A stretch of DNA of 64,000 nt from Roseovarius nanhaiticus (GTDB lineage: Bacteria; Pseudomonadota; Alphaproteobacteria; Rhodobacterales; Rhodobacteraceae): contig NZ_FTNV01000001.1 in assembly GCF_900156535.1 (NCBI RefSeq), positions 434,001 through 498,000 on the forward strand, written 5' to 3'. The number at the start of each line of letters is the position of its first letter. The stretch's first letter is position 1. Below, in pieces: positions 17,609 through 25,331 of this stretch. Under the pieces are notes generated by a model. The model was not told the origin of the DNA. It saw only the letters and a list, made by a program, of their open reading frames with translations, and did no database searches. A program made the position numbers and the translations under genes.

Positions 17609-18499
17609 ATGAGCGATCCGGCCCTCAGCGGCTCGACCCCCAATCACAAGACCGTCCGCGAGGCGATCCGCAGCCATTATGCCTCGCTGACCGCGTCCGA
17701 GCGCAAGTTCGCGCAGGCCCTTCTGGACAACTATCCCGCCGCCGGCCTCGCCTCGATCACCATCGCGGCGGCCAATGCCGAGGTGTCTACGCCCACGCTG
17801 GCAAGGCTGGTGCAAAAGCTGGGCTTCAAGGGGTATCCGCAGTTTCAGCAAGCGCTTCTGGCCGAGCTGGAGGCCAAGGCGTCTGGCCCCACGCAGCGGC
17901 GCGATCAATGGGCCAGCGACGTGCCCGCAACGCATTTGCTGAATCGCTTCGCCACCGCCATCGGCGACAATATCCAGCAGACGCTGGCCAATATCGACAG
18001 CGCGCAATTCGATTCCGCCGCGCAGCTGCTGGCCGATCCTGAACGTCGCCTCTACGTCGTCGGGGGCCGGATCAGCCGCGCGCTGGCCGATTACGCCTTT
18101 ACCCATTTTCAGGCGGTGCGGCGGCGCATCACGCATATGACTTCCAGCTCGGCCACATGGCCGCATTACGTGCTGGATATGTCGGAGGGCGATGTGTTGC
18201 TGCTGTTCGATATGCGCCGCTATGAGACAAACCTTTTGCGCCTCGCGCAACTGGCCAGCGCACGCGGCGTGCGCGTCATCCTGATGACAGATCAGTGGAC
18301 CAGCCCGGTGGCGAACCACGCCGAGCACACGTTTCACTCATGGACGCAGATCCCCTCGGCCTGGGATAGCAACACCTCTACGATGATGCTGCTAGAGGCG
18401 CTGATCGCTGCCGTTCAAGAGGCCAATTGGCCCGAAACGCGCGACCGATACGAACGGTTGGATGCCATATTCGACGCCGCGCGGTTGTTCGAGAAATAG
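17609..18499 (+). CDS. RpiR/MurR-family transcriptional regulator
   Basis: A 296-residue regulator with an N-terminal helix-turn-helix and a C-terminal SIS domain. The DNA-binding part includes LTASERKFAQALLDNYP and AAANAEVSTPTLARLVQKLGFKGYPQFQQALL (about residues 25-90). The SIS domain starts around residue 140, with VVGGRISRALADYAFTHFQ and GDVLLLFDMRRYETNLLRLA, and normally senses a phosphosugar or other small metabolite. The start is the ATG of MSDPALSG; the reading frame continues far upstream but there overlaps the opposite gene. It is divergent from the gamma-glutamylation operon and is its most likely regulator, with the palindrome at 17509-17524 as a candidate site. Confidence 0.92.
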   Translation: MSDPALSGSTPNHKTVREAIRSHYASLTASERKFAQALLDNYPAAGLASITIAAANAEVSTPTLARLVQKLGFKGYPQFQQALLAELEAKASGPTQRRDQWASDVPATHLLNRFATAIGDNIQQTLANIDSAQFDSAAQLLADPERRLYVVGGRISRALADYAFTHFQAVRRRITHMTSSSATWPHYVLDMSEGDVLLLFDMRRYETNLLRLAQLASARGVRVILMTDQWTSPVANHAEHTFHSWTQIPSAWDSNTSTMMLLEALIAAVQEANWPETRDRYERLDAIFDAARLFEK

Positions 18500-18502
18500 C
18501 GC

Positions 18503-19123
18503 CTAGCGACGCGCGTTACCGCCCGGCAGGCCGGACAGCGCATCGTCGCGCGCGGCCTCCAATGCCGAAATGGGCACGCCGCTGCGCGACATGACACGCA
18601 GACCCGCATAGACCGCCAGCAGCATCTGCGCCCGGTCGGGCGCCGCATCGTCACCGACAATCTCGCTTAAGGTGCGCTGCAGCGCGGCGGCCAGCTTGGA
18701 ATAGCAGCGCTGCACGATGGCGGCGGTTTCCGAATCCAACGCGGCCCGATCCGCCGAGGCGTTGCACAAAAAACAGCCCTTGGCATCGCCGTGATCGCGC
18801 ACCGCAGCGATGGGTGCGTCAAGAAAGGCCGCGACCCGCTCGAGTGCTGGCGCTTCGTCATTGCGCAGCATCTCGGCGCCCGCATCCACCATGTTGGCCT
18901 CGAACGCCGCAAGGGCGCGCATGTACATCGAATGCTTATTGCCGAACGTGGCATAAAGGCTGGCTTTGCCCAGACCTGTCGCGCGAATAATGTCACTCAG
19001 GCCCGTCCCTTCATAACCATGCTCCCAGAACAACTGCATGATGGCGCCAAGCGCCTGCTCCTCCTTGAACAATCGCGGTCGGCCGGGCGCGGCGCGGGTT
19101 TTGGTGGTTGTCTGATGCTCCAT
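18503..19123 (-). CDS. TetR-family transcriptional regulator
   Basis: A 206-residue TetR-type repressor. The helix-turn-helix is IIRATGLGKASLYATFGNK (about residues 45-63), preceded by a basic N-terminal arm. The ligand domain has GCFLCNASADRAALDSE, where the two cysteines recall reactive-species sensing NemR-like repressors, but this is only a resemblance. The start chosen is MEHQTTTK because a strong GAGGAGGG site precedes it; a longer frame upstream is less likely. It is divergent from the dihydrolipoamide-dehydrogenase-like gene, and a GACCG-CT-CGGTC palindrome lies in the gap. It probably represses itself and that gene. It ends three bases from the convergent RpiR gene. Confidence 0.9.
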   Translation of the reverse strand: MEHQTTTKTRAAPGRPRLFKEEQALGAIMQLFWEHGYEGTGLSDIIRATGLGKASLYATFGNKHSMYMRALAAFEANMVDAGAEMLRNDEAPALERVAAFLDAPIAAVRDHGDAKGCFLCNASADRAALDSETAAIVQRCYSKLAAALQRTLSEIVGDDAAPDRAQMLLAVYAGLRVMSRSGVPISALEAARDDALSGLPGGNARR

Positions 19124-19178
19124 CTGAATTGCCCTCCTCACAGTGACGTTAGGTAACAATTCCCTGTCACCACTTCAA

Positions 19179-19190
19179 GACCGCTCGGTC
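19179..19190. promoter_or_regulatory. TetR operator candidate GACCG-CT-CGGTC
   Basis: A perfect inverted repeat of five-base arms around CT, in the gap between the TetR gene and the flavoprotein gene. Operators with GACC-N4-GGTC cores are common for NemR-like TetR repressors. The position, 56 bases before the TetR start and 125 before the flavoprotein start, suits control of the TetR promoter and possibly both. Confidence 0.5.
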
Positions 19191-19314
19191 AATATGTGTG
19201 GTCGAGGGGTGGCCCGCAGCTTTCAAGACTGCCGGAGGCAACGAAGCGCCCGGGCCGCGCGTTAAGCTCCGACAGGATGTATCCGCAGATATTTGACCAA
19301 AAGGATTTCCCGCC

Positions 19315-20760
19315 ATGAGCACTTACGACGTCGATGTCGCCATACTGGGCGCAGGCACCGCAGGCATGGCTGCCTATCGCGCCGCTGCCAAGCATACGGA
19401 TAGCATTGCGCTGCTGGATGGCGGGCCGCTTGGCACCACGTGCGCGCGGGTCGGTTGCATGCCGTCCAAGCTGCTGATCGCGGCGGCAAACAAGGCCCAT
19501 GCGGCGCAGGATACTGCGCGATTCGGCATCCATCTGGACCCGCCACATATCGACGGCGCAGCGGTGATGCAGCGCGTGCGCGACGAGCGGGACCGCTTTG
19601 TCGGCTTTGTGCTGGACGCGGTCGATGATTTTCCCGACCGGCACGTGATCCGCGAGCATGCGGTTTTTGAGGATGACCACACGTTGCGCCTCACATCTGG
19701 CCGCAAGCTGACCGCGCGTGCCATCGTTATCGCCACCGGCTCGCATCCCATGATTGCGGGCCCCATCAAGGGCGCGGGCGACCGCCTTTATACCAATGAC
19801 GGAATTTTTGATTGGCAGGATTTGCCCGAGTCCGCCGCGGTCTTTGGCGCCGGCATAATTGGCCTTGAGCTGGGCCAGGCGCTGCACCGGCTGGGCGTGC
19901 GGACGCGTCTTTTCGGGCGCAACCACGCCGTCGGCCCGATCTCGGACCCCGAGGTGCGCGCCCGCGCGGGCGAGATCTTTGAGGCGGAGTTTTCCGCGCA
20001 TTGGCACGCTGACAGCGAGGTGACGCAGGATGGGGACGGCGTCATCGTGCGGTGGTCCGACGCCTCGGACGAGGATGCGCCGTGGCACGAGGAGCGTTTC
20101 GATTGCGTCGTTGCCGCAACGGGCCGCGCGCCGAATGTCGCAAAGCTGGGCCTCGATCAAACCAGCCTGCCTCTGGACCAGAACGGCGTGCCGATCTTCG
20201 ACAGACTGTCGATGCGGATTGGCGATAGCCATATCTTCATGGCCGGGGATTGCGGCGATGATTTGCCGCTTCTGCACGAAGCATCCGACGAGGGCACCAT
20301 GGCCGGCGAGAACGCGGCCCTGTTGCCCGCATCCTACCGCAAGCAGCGGCGCACACCGCTCAGCATCGTCTTCAGCGATCCGCAGATCGCCCTTATCGGC
20401 GCCACCCACGCCGAGCTAACGGAGAGCGCGTGCAACTTTGCCGTCGGATCTGTGGAGTTCGAGGATCAGGGGCGCTCGCGCACGATGGGGCTTGGTGGCG
20501 GTCTGCTGCGCATCTATGCCGAGCTTGATACGGGCCGGGTTCTTGGGGCTGAAATGGCTGGTCCCGATGCCGAGCATATCGGCCACCTGCTGGCCTGGGC
20601 CATCGAAGAGAATGCGACGGTGGATCGGATGCTGTCCTACCCGTTCTATCACCCGACGCTGGAGGAAGGCTTGCGCACCGCGCTGCGCAACACCGCCGCC
20701 GCGCTCAGCATGGGGCCAAAGCCGCCTCTGCGCAGCATAGATTGCGGGCCCGGCGCGTGA
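19315..20760 (+). CDS. Dihydrolipoamide dehydrogenase-like flavoprotein disulfide reductase
   Basis: A 481-residue class I pyridine nucleotide-disulfide oxidoreductase. The FAD motif is AILGAGTAGMAAYRAA (residues 9-24), the redox disulfide is C43/C48 in TTCARVGCMPSK, the NAD motif is AVFGAGIIGLELGQAL, and FMAGDCGDD binds the second part of FAD. The C-terminal YPFYHPTLEEGL has the His-Glu pair of the active site. It thus looks catalytically complete. It is not next to pyruvate or 2-oxoglutarate dehydrogenase genes, so it is probably a stand-alone reductase, perhaps for a thiol or quinone substrate, under control of the divergent TetR protein. CARVGC differs from the CLNVGC of most E3 subunits. 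The true partner is unknown. Confidence 0.88.
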   Translation: MSTYDVDVAILGAGTAGMAAYRAAAKHTDSIALLDGGPLGTTCARVGCMPSKLLIAAANKAHAAQDTARFGIHLDPPHIDGAAVMQRVRDERDRFVGFVLDAVDDFPDRHVIREHAVFEDDHTLRLTSGRKLTARAIVIATGSHPMIAGPIKGAGDRLYTNDGIFDWQDLPESAAVFGAGIIGLELGQALHRLGVRTRLFGRNHAVGPISDPEVRARAGEIFEAEFSAHWHADSEVTQDGDGVIVRWSDASDEDAPWHEERFDCVVAATGRAPNVAKLGLDQTSLPLDQNGVPIFDRLSMRIGDSHIFMAGDCGDDLPLLHEASDEGTMAGENAALLPASYRKQRRTPLSIVFSDPQIALIGATHAELTESACNFAVGSVEFEDQGRSRTMGLGGGLLRIYAELDTGRVLGAEMAGPDAEHIGHLLAWAIEENATVDRMLSYPFYHPTLEEGLRTALRNTAAALSMGPKPPLRSIDCGPGA

Positions 20761-20773
20761 ACGCCGGGCCCGC
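20744..20773. terminator. Strong hairpin spanning the flavoprotein stop codon
   Basis: GCGGGCCCGGCG (20744-20755) and CGCCGGGCCCGC (20762-20773) form a perfect twelve-base stem with loop CGTGAA, which contains the TGA stop. There is no T-run, so termination is uncertain. It lies between convergent genes and may stabilise or end both messages. Confidence 0.45.
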
Positions 20774-20797
20774 CTGTACTGCGTGCGTCGCCTTGGA

Positions 20798-22285
20798 TCA
20801 GCTGGCGTCTTGCGTCAGCTTGGCGGCGACGAAGGTATAGTTTCCGCCGCGATAGACCCGCAGCAGCAGGGGCGTTTCGGCCTCGGCGGCTTTTGCGACG
20901 GCACTGCGTAGCGCCTCGACGTCGGCGATGTCGTCACCCGAAGCCGCGGTGATCACGTCGCCCGGTTGCAGGCCCGCTTCGGCGGCGGCGCTGCCCGGTT
21001 CGATGCCGGTGACGGCCAGGCCGCTCAGCTCTTCGGGCAGGCTCAGCCGGGCGCGCAGCGCAGCATCAAGCGGTGCGATGGAAACGCCCAGTTGCGGGGT
21101 GTCATCCGCCGCAGGCTCGGCCGTGCTGGCGTCGGGCGAGCTTTGAGTCGGGTGCATGCCGATGGCCACGGTCAGCTCTTTGGTTTCGCCGTCGCGCAGG
21201 ATGCTCAGCGTCGCGTCTGATCCGACCTCAAGATCGGCCACGGCCAGCGACAGTGCGCGCGGTCCGTCGATAGGCGTGCCGCCCAGCGACAGGATCACGT
21301 CACCGGGCACAAGGCCCGCTTCCTCGGCGGGGCTGCCGCGCGTGACGGACGAGACCAGCGTGCCCTCGGCACCCTCAAGGCCCAGCGCCTCTGCGATATC
21401 CTCGGTCACCGGCTGAATGCCGACGCCCAGCCAGCCACGCTCGACCATGCCGTCATCGCGCAGATCGGCGACGATCCGTTCTGCCACCGCCGAGGGCACG
21501 GCAAAGCCGATGCCGACGCTGCCGCCCGAGGGCGAGACAATGGCGGTGTTCACGCCGACCACGTCGCCATCGACGTTGAACAGCGGTCCGCCCGAGTTGC
21601 CCCGGTTGATCGCGGCGTCGGTTTGCAGAAAGTCGTCATAGGGGCCAGCATTGATATTGCGCGAACGCGCCGACAGGATGCCCGCCGTCACGGTGCCGCC
21701 GAGGCCAAAGGGATTGCCGATGGCCACGGTCCAGTCCCCGATTTCCAGATCGTCGGACGAGCCCCATTCGACATGCGGCAGATCCTCTTCGCTCTCGATC
21801 TTGAGAAGCGCGATATCGGTCGCGGGGTCGGTTCCGATCAGCTCCGCGTCAAAGCGGCGCTCGTCCTCCAATACGACTTCGATGCCGGTCGCGCCCTCGA
21901 TCACGTGGTTATTGGTCACGACATAGCCGTCACCGGTGATGATGAAGCCCGAGCCTTGCGCCTGCGCCGGACCTTGCGGGGCGCGCGGGCCTTGGGGTGC
22001 ACCAAAAAGATCACCGAGGCCAGGGGGCAGTTGCGGCTGCGCGCCGCGCTGCGCGGCGGGCGCCTCGACTGTGCTGACGATGCCGACGACGGCGGGCAGC
22101 TTCTCTTTGACGATGTCCGAGAAGGTGATTGGCGCGCCCGCGATGGGCGCGGCGGCGCTGTTTGCGCTGGTCGGTGCGTCCTGCTGTGCGATGCCGGCCA
22201 TCGGGACCGTCAAGGCCAGGCCGATGGCGGTGGCTGCGCCGATCATCAGGCGCGGTTTTCCGTTGAGCCGGGAAAGTTGTGTCAT
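20798..22285 (-). CDS. Do/DegP-like periplasmic serine protease
   Basis: A 495-residue HtrA-family trypsin-like protease with two C-terminal PDZ domains. It degrades or refolds damaged envelope proteins in the periplasm. An N-terminal signal peptide (LMIGAATAIGLALTVPMAGIAQ) is followed by a low-complexity Gln/Pro/Ala stretch. The catalytic triad is seen as His in YVVTNNHVIEG, Asp in ATDIALLKIE and Ser in RGNSGGPLFN. The PDZ domains span roughly residues 270-365 and 385-490, the second with LQPGDVITAASGDDI. The start ATG has a GAGGAAC site. It lies at the left edge of a stress-gene block but no EcfG-type promoter was seen for it. It could be DegP or DegQ in function. Confidence 0.94.
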   Translation of the reverse strand: MTQLSRLNGKPRLMIGAATAIGLALTVPMAGIAQQDAPTSANSAAAPIAGAPITFSDIVKEKLPAVVGIVSTVEAPAAQRGAQPQLPPGLGDLFGAPQGPRAPQGPAQAQGSGFIITGDGYVVTNNHVIEGATGIEVVLEDERRFDAELIGTDPATDIALLKIESEEDLPHVEWGSSDDLEIGDWTVAIGNPFGLGGTVTAGILSARSRNINAGPYDDFLQTDAAINRGNSGGPLFNVDGDVVGVNTAIVSPSGGSVGIGFAVPSAVAERIVADLRDDGMVERGWLGVGIQPVTEDIAEALGLEGAEGTLVSSVTRGSPAEEAGLVPGDVILSLGGTPIDGPRALSLAVADLEVGSDATLSILRDGETKELTVAIGMHPTQSSPDASTAEPAADDTPQLGVSIAPLDAALRARLSLPEELSGLAVTGIEPGSAAAEAGLQPGDVITAASGDDIADVEALRSAVAKAAEAETPLLLRVYRGGNYTFVAAKLTQDAS

Positions 22286-22460
22286 GAATGGTTCCTCAAT
22301 GAAGTGATGACAGCGAGTTGGATAATCCCGCGCGCGCGTTCAAGGCATCGCGGCGCCCTTGCCGGTCACATCTCGTTCCCATTCATGTGAAAGATATTTC
22401 GTCAGCCCCATCGGACTGGGCGGTGCAGAGGGCTGCGACGCGCTGCCGCGCGCGTCCATC

Positions 22461-22485
22461 GGAACAACGCCGCGCGCGCAGGGTT
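22461..22485 (+). promoter_or_regulatory. Near-match EcfG promoter (GGAAC-N16-GGTT)
   Basis: GGAAC at 22461-22465 and GGTT at 22482-22485 with a 16-base spacer. The general-stress sigma consensus is GGAAC-N16/17-CGTT, so the -10 has one mismatch. It lies about 58 bases before the start of the small membrane-anchored protein gene at 22543, in the correct direction. Confidence 0.4.
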
Positions 22486-22542
22486 GGGTCTGCAATAAGG
22501 GCGCAGCACTGAGGCGCAACCAACCGTAATGTTGAGGAGAGA

Positions 22543-22914
22543 ATGATGGCCAAGGCAAAGAATTCCGCCGCCCCGAAGCACACCGAAGCGGGCCCCGACA
22601 TCGCGCCCCATGGCCGCGAAAAGACGTTGGAGGAGCATCGCGGCCGGCTGGAGGGCGAACCAGCAGCGGCCCCGCTCGAAACCGATGCGGAGAGTGGCGG
22701 CGCGTCAGCAGTGGCCGGATTGCCGGACGGTGAGGCCCCTCGCGATCCGGCAAAGCCGTACCTCCAAGACGAGGAGCGAGAAGGCCAGAAGAAGACCGCG
22801 GGTCAGGAGCGCAAGATTGCCGAGGCCGATGCCTCTGGAAACACCGGTTGGCTGAAGTGGGTGATTGGGGGGCTCCTGCTCTTGGCGATCGCTTATGCCG
22901 CCATGCAGATGTGA
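22543..22914 (+). CDS. Small hydrophilic protein with C-terminal membrane anchor, unknown function
   Basis: A 123-residue protein that I do not recognise. The first 100 residues are hydrophilic and rich in Glu, Lys, Ala and Pro, with no obvious fold and probably disordered. The last 22 residues (WLKWVIGGLLLLAIAYAAMQM) form one transmembrane segment, so it looks like a tail-anchored inner-membrane protein. Two start codons in a row (ATGATG) follow a GAGGAG site; the second at 22546 is equally possible. A near-match general stress promoter lies upstream, and the neighbours on the other strand are stress-type membrane proteins, so a role in envelope stress is a reasonable guess, no more. Confidence 0.75.
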   Translation: MMAKAKNSAAPKHTEAGPDIAPHGREKTLEEHRGRLEGEPAAAPLETDAESGGASAVAGLPDGEAPRDPAKPYLQDEEREGQKKTAGQERKIAEADASGNTGWLKWVIGGLLLLAIAYAAMQM

Positions 22915-22927
22915 CCCGAGATCGCGG

Positions 22928-23380
22928 TCAGTCCGCTGAACTCGCTCTCGTCAAATCGCCTCGCAGTAGGGTGGCGTTACGCAAGTTCGCCTTGTAGCCG
23001 ATATCGAACAGGTCGCCTACCAGAGGGATTGCGCCAATCACAAGGTCAATCCCGCTGTTCATGGTCATTCGCACCAATGTCCGGCGACGCGCGCCATGCT
23101 GCCAGCCGCGCTGGATCATCCAGAGCGGCGGCAGCATGACAGCGACGTCACCAATGCCCGGCACAAGGCCGATCAATCCGTCCAGACCGATCCGCGTGCC
23201 GACCAGCGGTAAGCGGAATTGTGCATCCATCAGGCGTGCGACGGTGTCGATACGCTCAAGATCCCGCAGAACTGCAGTTTGGGGGCGGTTGGGATCCGCT
23301 GACTGCGGGCTTGTATCGCCCGCCAACTCGTCAGGACGACGCACGGCCCGGTCCCCTTGATCCGATGATATATACGGCAT
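22928..23380 (-). CDS. DUF4112 domain protein
   Basis: A 150-residue protein of the DUF4112 family, of unknown function. After a charged N-terminal tail of about 45 residues it has the family core: IDTVARLMDAQFRLPLVGTRIGLDGLIGLVPGIGDV, then MIQRGWQHGA and GIDLVIGAIPLVGDLFDIGYKANLRNATLL. The repeated PLVG...D/PGIGD pattern is typical, with two or so hydrophobic segments that suggest membrane attachment. Its start overlaps the end of the upstream yqaE-like gene by 50 bases in another frame, so both are probably on one message started from the general stress promoter at 23550-23575. Confidence 0.87.
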   Translation of the reverse strand: MPYISSDQGDRAVRRPDELAGDTSPQSADPNRPQTAVLRDLERIDTVARLMDAQFRLPLVGTRIGLDGLIGLVPGIGDVAVMLPPLWMIQRGWQHGARRRTLVRMTMNSGIDLVIGAIPLVGDLFDIGYKANLRNATLLRGDLTRASSAD

Positions 23381-23510
23381 GGGCGATCCCCGGCACGTAG
23401 CCCAAGAGCGTCAGCAGGACATTGATCCAGAAGTGCTTTCCCAACCCCACTTGCAGGAAAACGCCCAAGGGTGGCAGCAGGATGGCCAACACGATGCGAA
23501 TGAGGTCCAT
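23331..23510 (-). CDS. YqaE/Pmp3-family small membrane protein
   Basis: A 59-residue proteolipid of the YqaE/Pmp3 family (UPF0057), found in bacteria, fungi and plants and often induced by salt, cold or other stress. It has two hydrophobic helices: IRIVLAILLPPLGVFLQVG and FWINVLLTLLGYVPGIAHAVYII. The PPLGVFLQVG and GYVPGIxHA motifs are diagnostic. The start is the ATG of MDLIR with a GGAG site; the frame extends further upstream but without family similarity. It has a perfect GGAAC-N17-CGTT promoter about 40-65 bases upstream, so it very likely belongs to the general stress regulon, and it runs into the DUF4112 gene. Confidence 0.9.
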   Translation of the reverse strand: MDLIRIVLAILLPPLGVFLQVGLGKHFWINVLLTLLGYVPGIAHAVYIIGSRGPGRASS

Positions 23511-23549
23511 GTGTTTCTCCGATTCAATTTGGCGGCAATTATGCATGCA

Positions 23550-23575
23550 AACGCAATGCTGCGTGCCAGTGTTCC
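23550..23575 (-). promoter_or_regulatory. EcfG general stress promoter for yqaE-DUF4112
   Basis: On the minus strand GGAAC (23575-23571), 17 bases, then CGTT (23553-23550). This matches the alphaproteobacterial EcfG (ECF15) consensus exactly. It lies 40 bases before the YqaE start codon in the right direction. Confidence 0.8.
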
Positions 23576-23760
23576 GGGCCTTTCGTTGGCGCGCTGCCTT
23601 GCATCTGGAAACAAGTGCAGAGTTGGCGTCTTGAACGCATTTGCAGCTGCATTTGTTCCAACAACTTTTTACCAAAATTCTTGAAACTTCAGGACGCCGT
23701 TGGGGCTTGAGTCACCATGAAGCAGGCACGCCCTGCACAAGACTTGAAGGAGCAATTCAC

Positions 23761-24582
23761 ATGAAACGCTTTATGATGACCACCGCCCTCGTTATGGCAA
23801 CTGCAACACCCGCCGCCGTTCTGGCCGACAACCACGACGCCGCAGCGTCGATGTTCGAGGCTCAGTCGCCCGCCGGTGAAACCATGGACATGAAGGCGTC
23901 CAACCTGATCGGACACCGCCTCTACATGCCCGAAGAAGGCACCGACATGGGCGCCATGGGCGAGATCACCGATGCACCCGACAACTGGGTCATGGCCGGT
24001 GAGATCGACGACGTCGTGATCGGCAAGGACGGCAAGGTTCAGGATGTGCTGGTCGATGCTGGCGGCTTCCTGGGTATGGGCGAGACAGAGCGCCGCGTGG
24101 CACTCGACTCCATCCGCTTCCAGCCGGATGCCGACGATGAGGGCGAATACTTTGCCATCTACACCGGCGACCGCAAGATGCTGGAAGAGACCGAAAGCTA
24201 TGATGAGGACGCCTCGAACGAGATGGGCGAAACTCTCGGCACGGCGAGCTGGGAAGGCTATGGCATGAACGACGGTGCAGAGATGCAAACCGTCAGCTTC
24301 GACAGCATGACCACCGAAGATCTGCTGGGTACGACCGTTTATGGCGGTAATGACGAGTGGGTCGGCGAAATCAGCGAACTGGCGCTGGGCGATGACGGCA
24401 ATGTGTCGGCCGTGATCCTCGACGTCGGCGGCTTCCTCGGAATTGGCGAGCGTGCGGTGTCCATGCCGATGGACAAGGTTGAGTTGCGCCGCATGGGCGA
24501 CGAGGGCGATATCAGCGCCTATGTCAGTGCCACCGAAGAAGAGCTGATGAACATGGAAGAGTGGACCGAGAGCGAGTCGTAA
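23761..24582 (+). CDS. Secreted protein with two PRC-barrel domains
   Basis: A 273-residue protein with an N-terminal signal peptide (MKRFMMTTALVMATATPAAVLA) and two PRC-barrel domains, roughly residues 60-120 and 185-245. They repeat the pattern GEIDDVVIGKDGKVQDVLVD, GGFLGMGE and GEISELALGDDGNVSAVILD, GGFLGIGE, so the gene looks like an internal duplication. It is strongly acidic and methionine-rich. PRC-barrel proteins bind other proteins or small ligands; in alphaproteobacteria such secreted tandem forms are common near stress genes. The start ATG follows GAAGGAG. No clear general stress promoter was found just upstream, although the genes on both sides have one. It ends in a strong terminator. 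Confidence 0.88.
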   Translation: MKRFMMTTALVMATATPAAVLADNHDAAASMFEAQSPAGETMDMKASNLIGHRLYMPEEGTDMGAMGEITDAPDNWVMAGEIDDVVIGKDGKVQDVLVDAGGFLGMGETERRVALDSIRFQPDADDEGEYFAIYTGDRKMLEETESYDEDASNEMGETLGTASWEGYGMNDGAEMQTVSFDSMTTEDLLGTTVYGGNDEWVGEISELALGDDGNVSAVILDVGGFLGIGERAVSMPMDKVELRRMGDEGDISAYVSATEEELMNMEEWTESES

Positions 24583-24607
24583 GACTGCCTCGACGCTGAA
24601 CCAATAA

Positions 24608-24637
24608 GGGCGGGCCGATTGCGGCCCGCCCTTTTTT
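24608..24637 (+). terminator. Rho-independent terminator after the PRC-barrel gene
   Basis: A perfect ten-base stem GGGCGGGCCG / CGGCCCGCCC with loop ATTG, followed directly by six T. It lies 26 bases after the stop of the PRC-barrel gene. Confidence 0.93.
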
Positions 24638-24682
24638 CGTACCAGCCAAGCGCTATTGCAAGGCAGGCTGGCGATCGAAAGA

Positions 24683-25291
24683 TCAAAGTGCTGCAGCCTC
24701 GCGCGCCGCCGCCAGCTTGGCGCTTTGCGTGCCGACCGCGATCAAGATGATCCCCCACATCACCAGATCGATGCCCAAAAGGACACCCGGCACCCAGGCC
24801 GCGCTCAGCGGCAAACCGGCCAGCAACATTGCCGCCAGAACAAGCGCCAAAAGCCCGCCCGCGATCAGCCAGCCGCCACCGTCGCCTTGCCGCCACATAC
24901 GCACGCCGTAATAGAGGCGCAGCGCACCACTGGCGGCGAAAAAGGCGATGATAAGCGCAGTGATCGTGATAAGGCCGATCATCGGCTGCGCCAGGATCAA
25001 AAGCCCGATCAACACCGAGAGCGCGCCACTCAGCGCGGCGGCCAGCATGTGCCAGCCGTGCCGCCGGCGCAGCGCCGCAACGATGCCGACCACGCCCGAC
25101 GCGATCAAAATCCAAGCAGCAAAAAATACAGCCGTCACGGAGGCGATCAGCGGCATGGCGATGGCCAGCGTGCCGCCGATCAGCGTTACGATCCCAATGA
25201 TGAGTAGGATCCATTTGTTGTGCGCAGCTTCCTTGCCCGCAACGAACGCGGTCTCTTTTTGGCCCGCAGCATCGTGATTGGTTTCGGTCAT
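24683..25291 (-). CDS. HdeD-family membrane protein
   Basis: A 202-residue inner-membrane protein with six hydrophobic helices, of the HdeD (DUF308) family. In Escherichia coli HdeD contributes to acid resistance at high cell density; the mechanism is not known. Visible features are the GIVTLIGGTLAIAMP opening helix, the repeated RRRHGWHMLAAALSGALSVLIGLLIL segment and ALRLYYGVRMWRQGDGGGWLIAGGLL in the middle. It starts 40 bases after the phospholipase D gene in the same direction, so it is probably the second gene of an operon driven by the general stress promoter at 26947-26972. The start ATG follows AAGGAG. Confidence 0.92.
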   Translation of the reverse strand: MTETNHDAAGQKETAFVAGKEAAHNKWILLIIGIVTLIGGTLAIAMPLIASVTAVFFAAWILIASGVVGIVAALRRRHGWHMLAAALSGALSVLIGLLILAQPMIGLITITALIIAFFAASGALRLYYGVRMWRQGDGGGWLIAGGLLALVLAAMLLAGLPLSAAWVPGVLLGIDLVMWGIILIAVGTQSAKLAAAREAAAL

Positions 25292-25331
25292 GTCGGTCTC
25301 CTTGACTTAGGTAAAGATTGGCGGGCGCGCC

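Noticed and set aside
23600..23760. General stress promoter for the PRC-barrel gene
   Set aside because: Only poor matches such as GGAAA or TGAAC with wrong -10 bases were found, so the gene was not added to the EcfG group.
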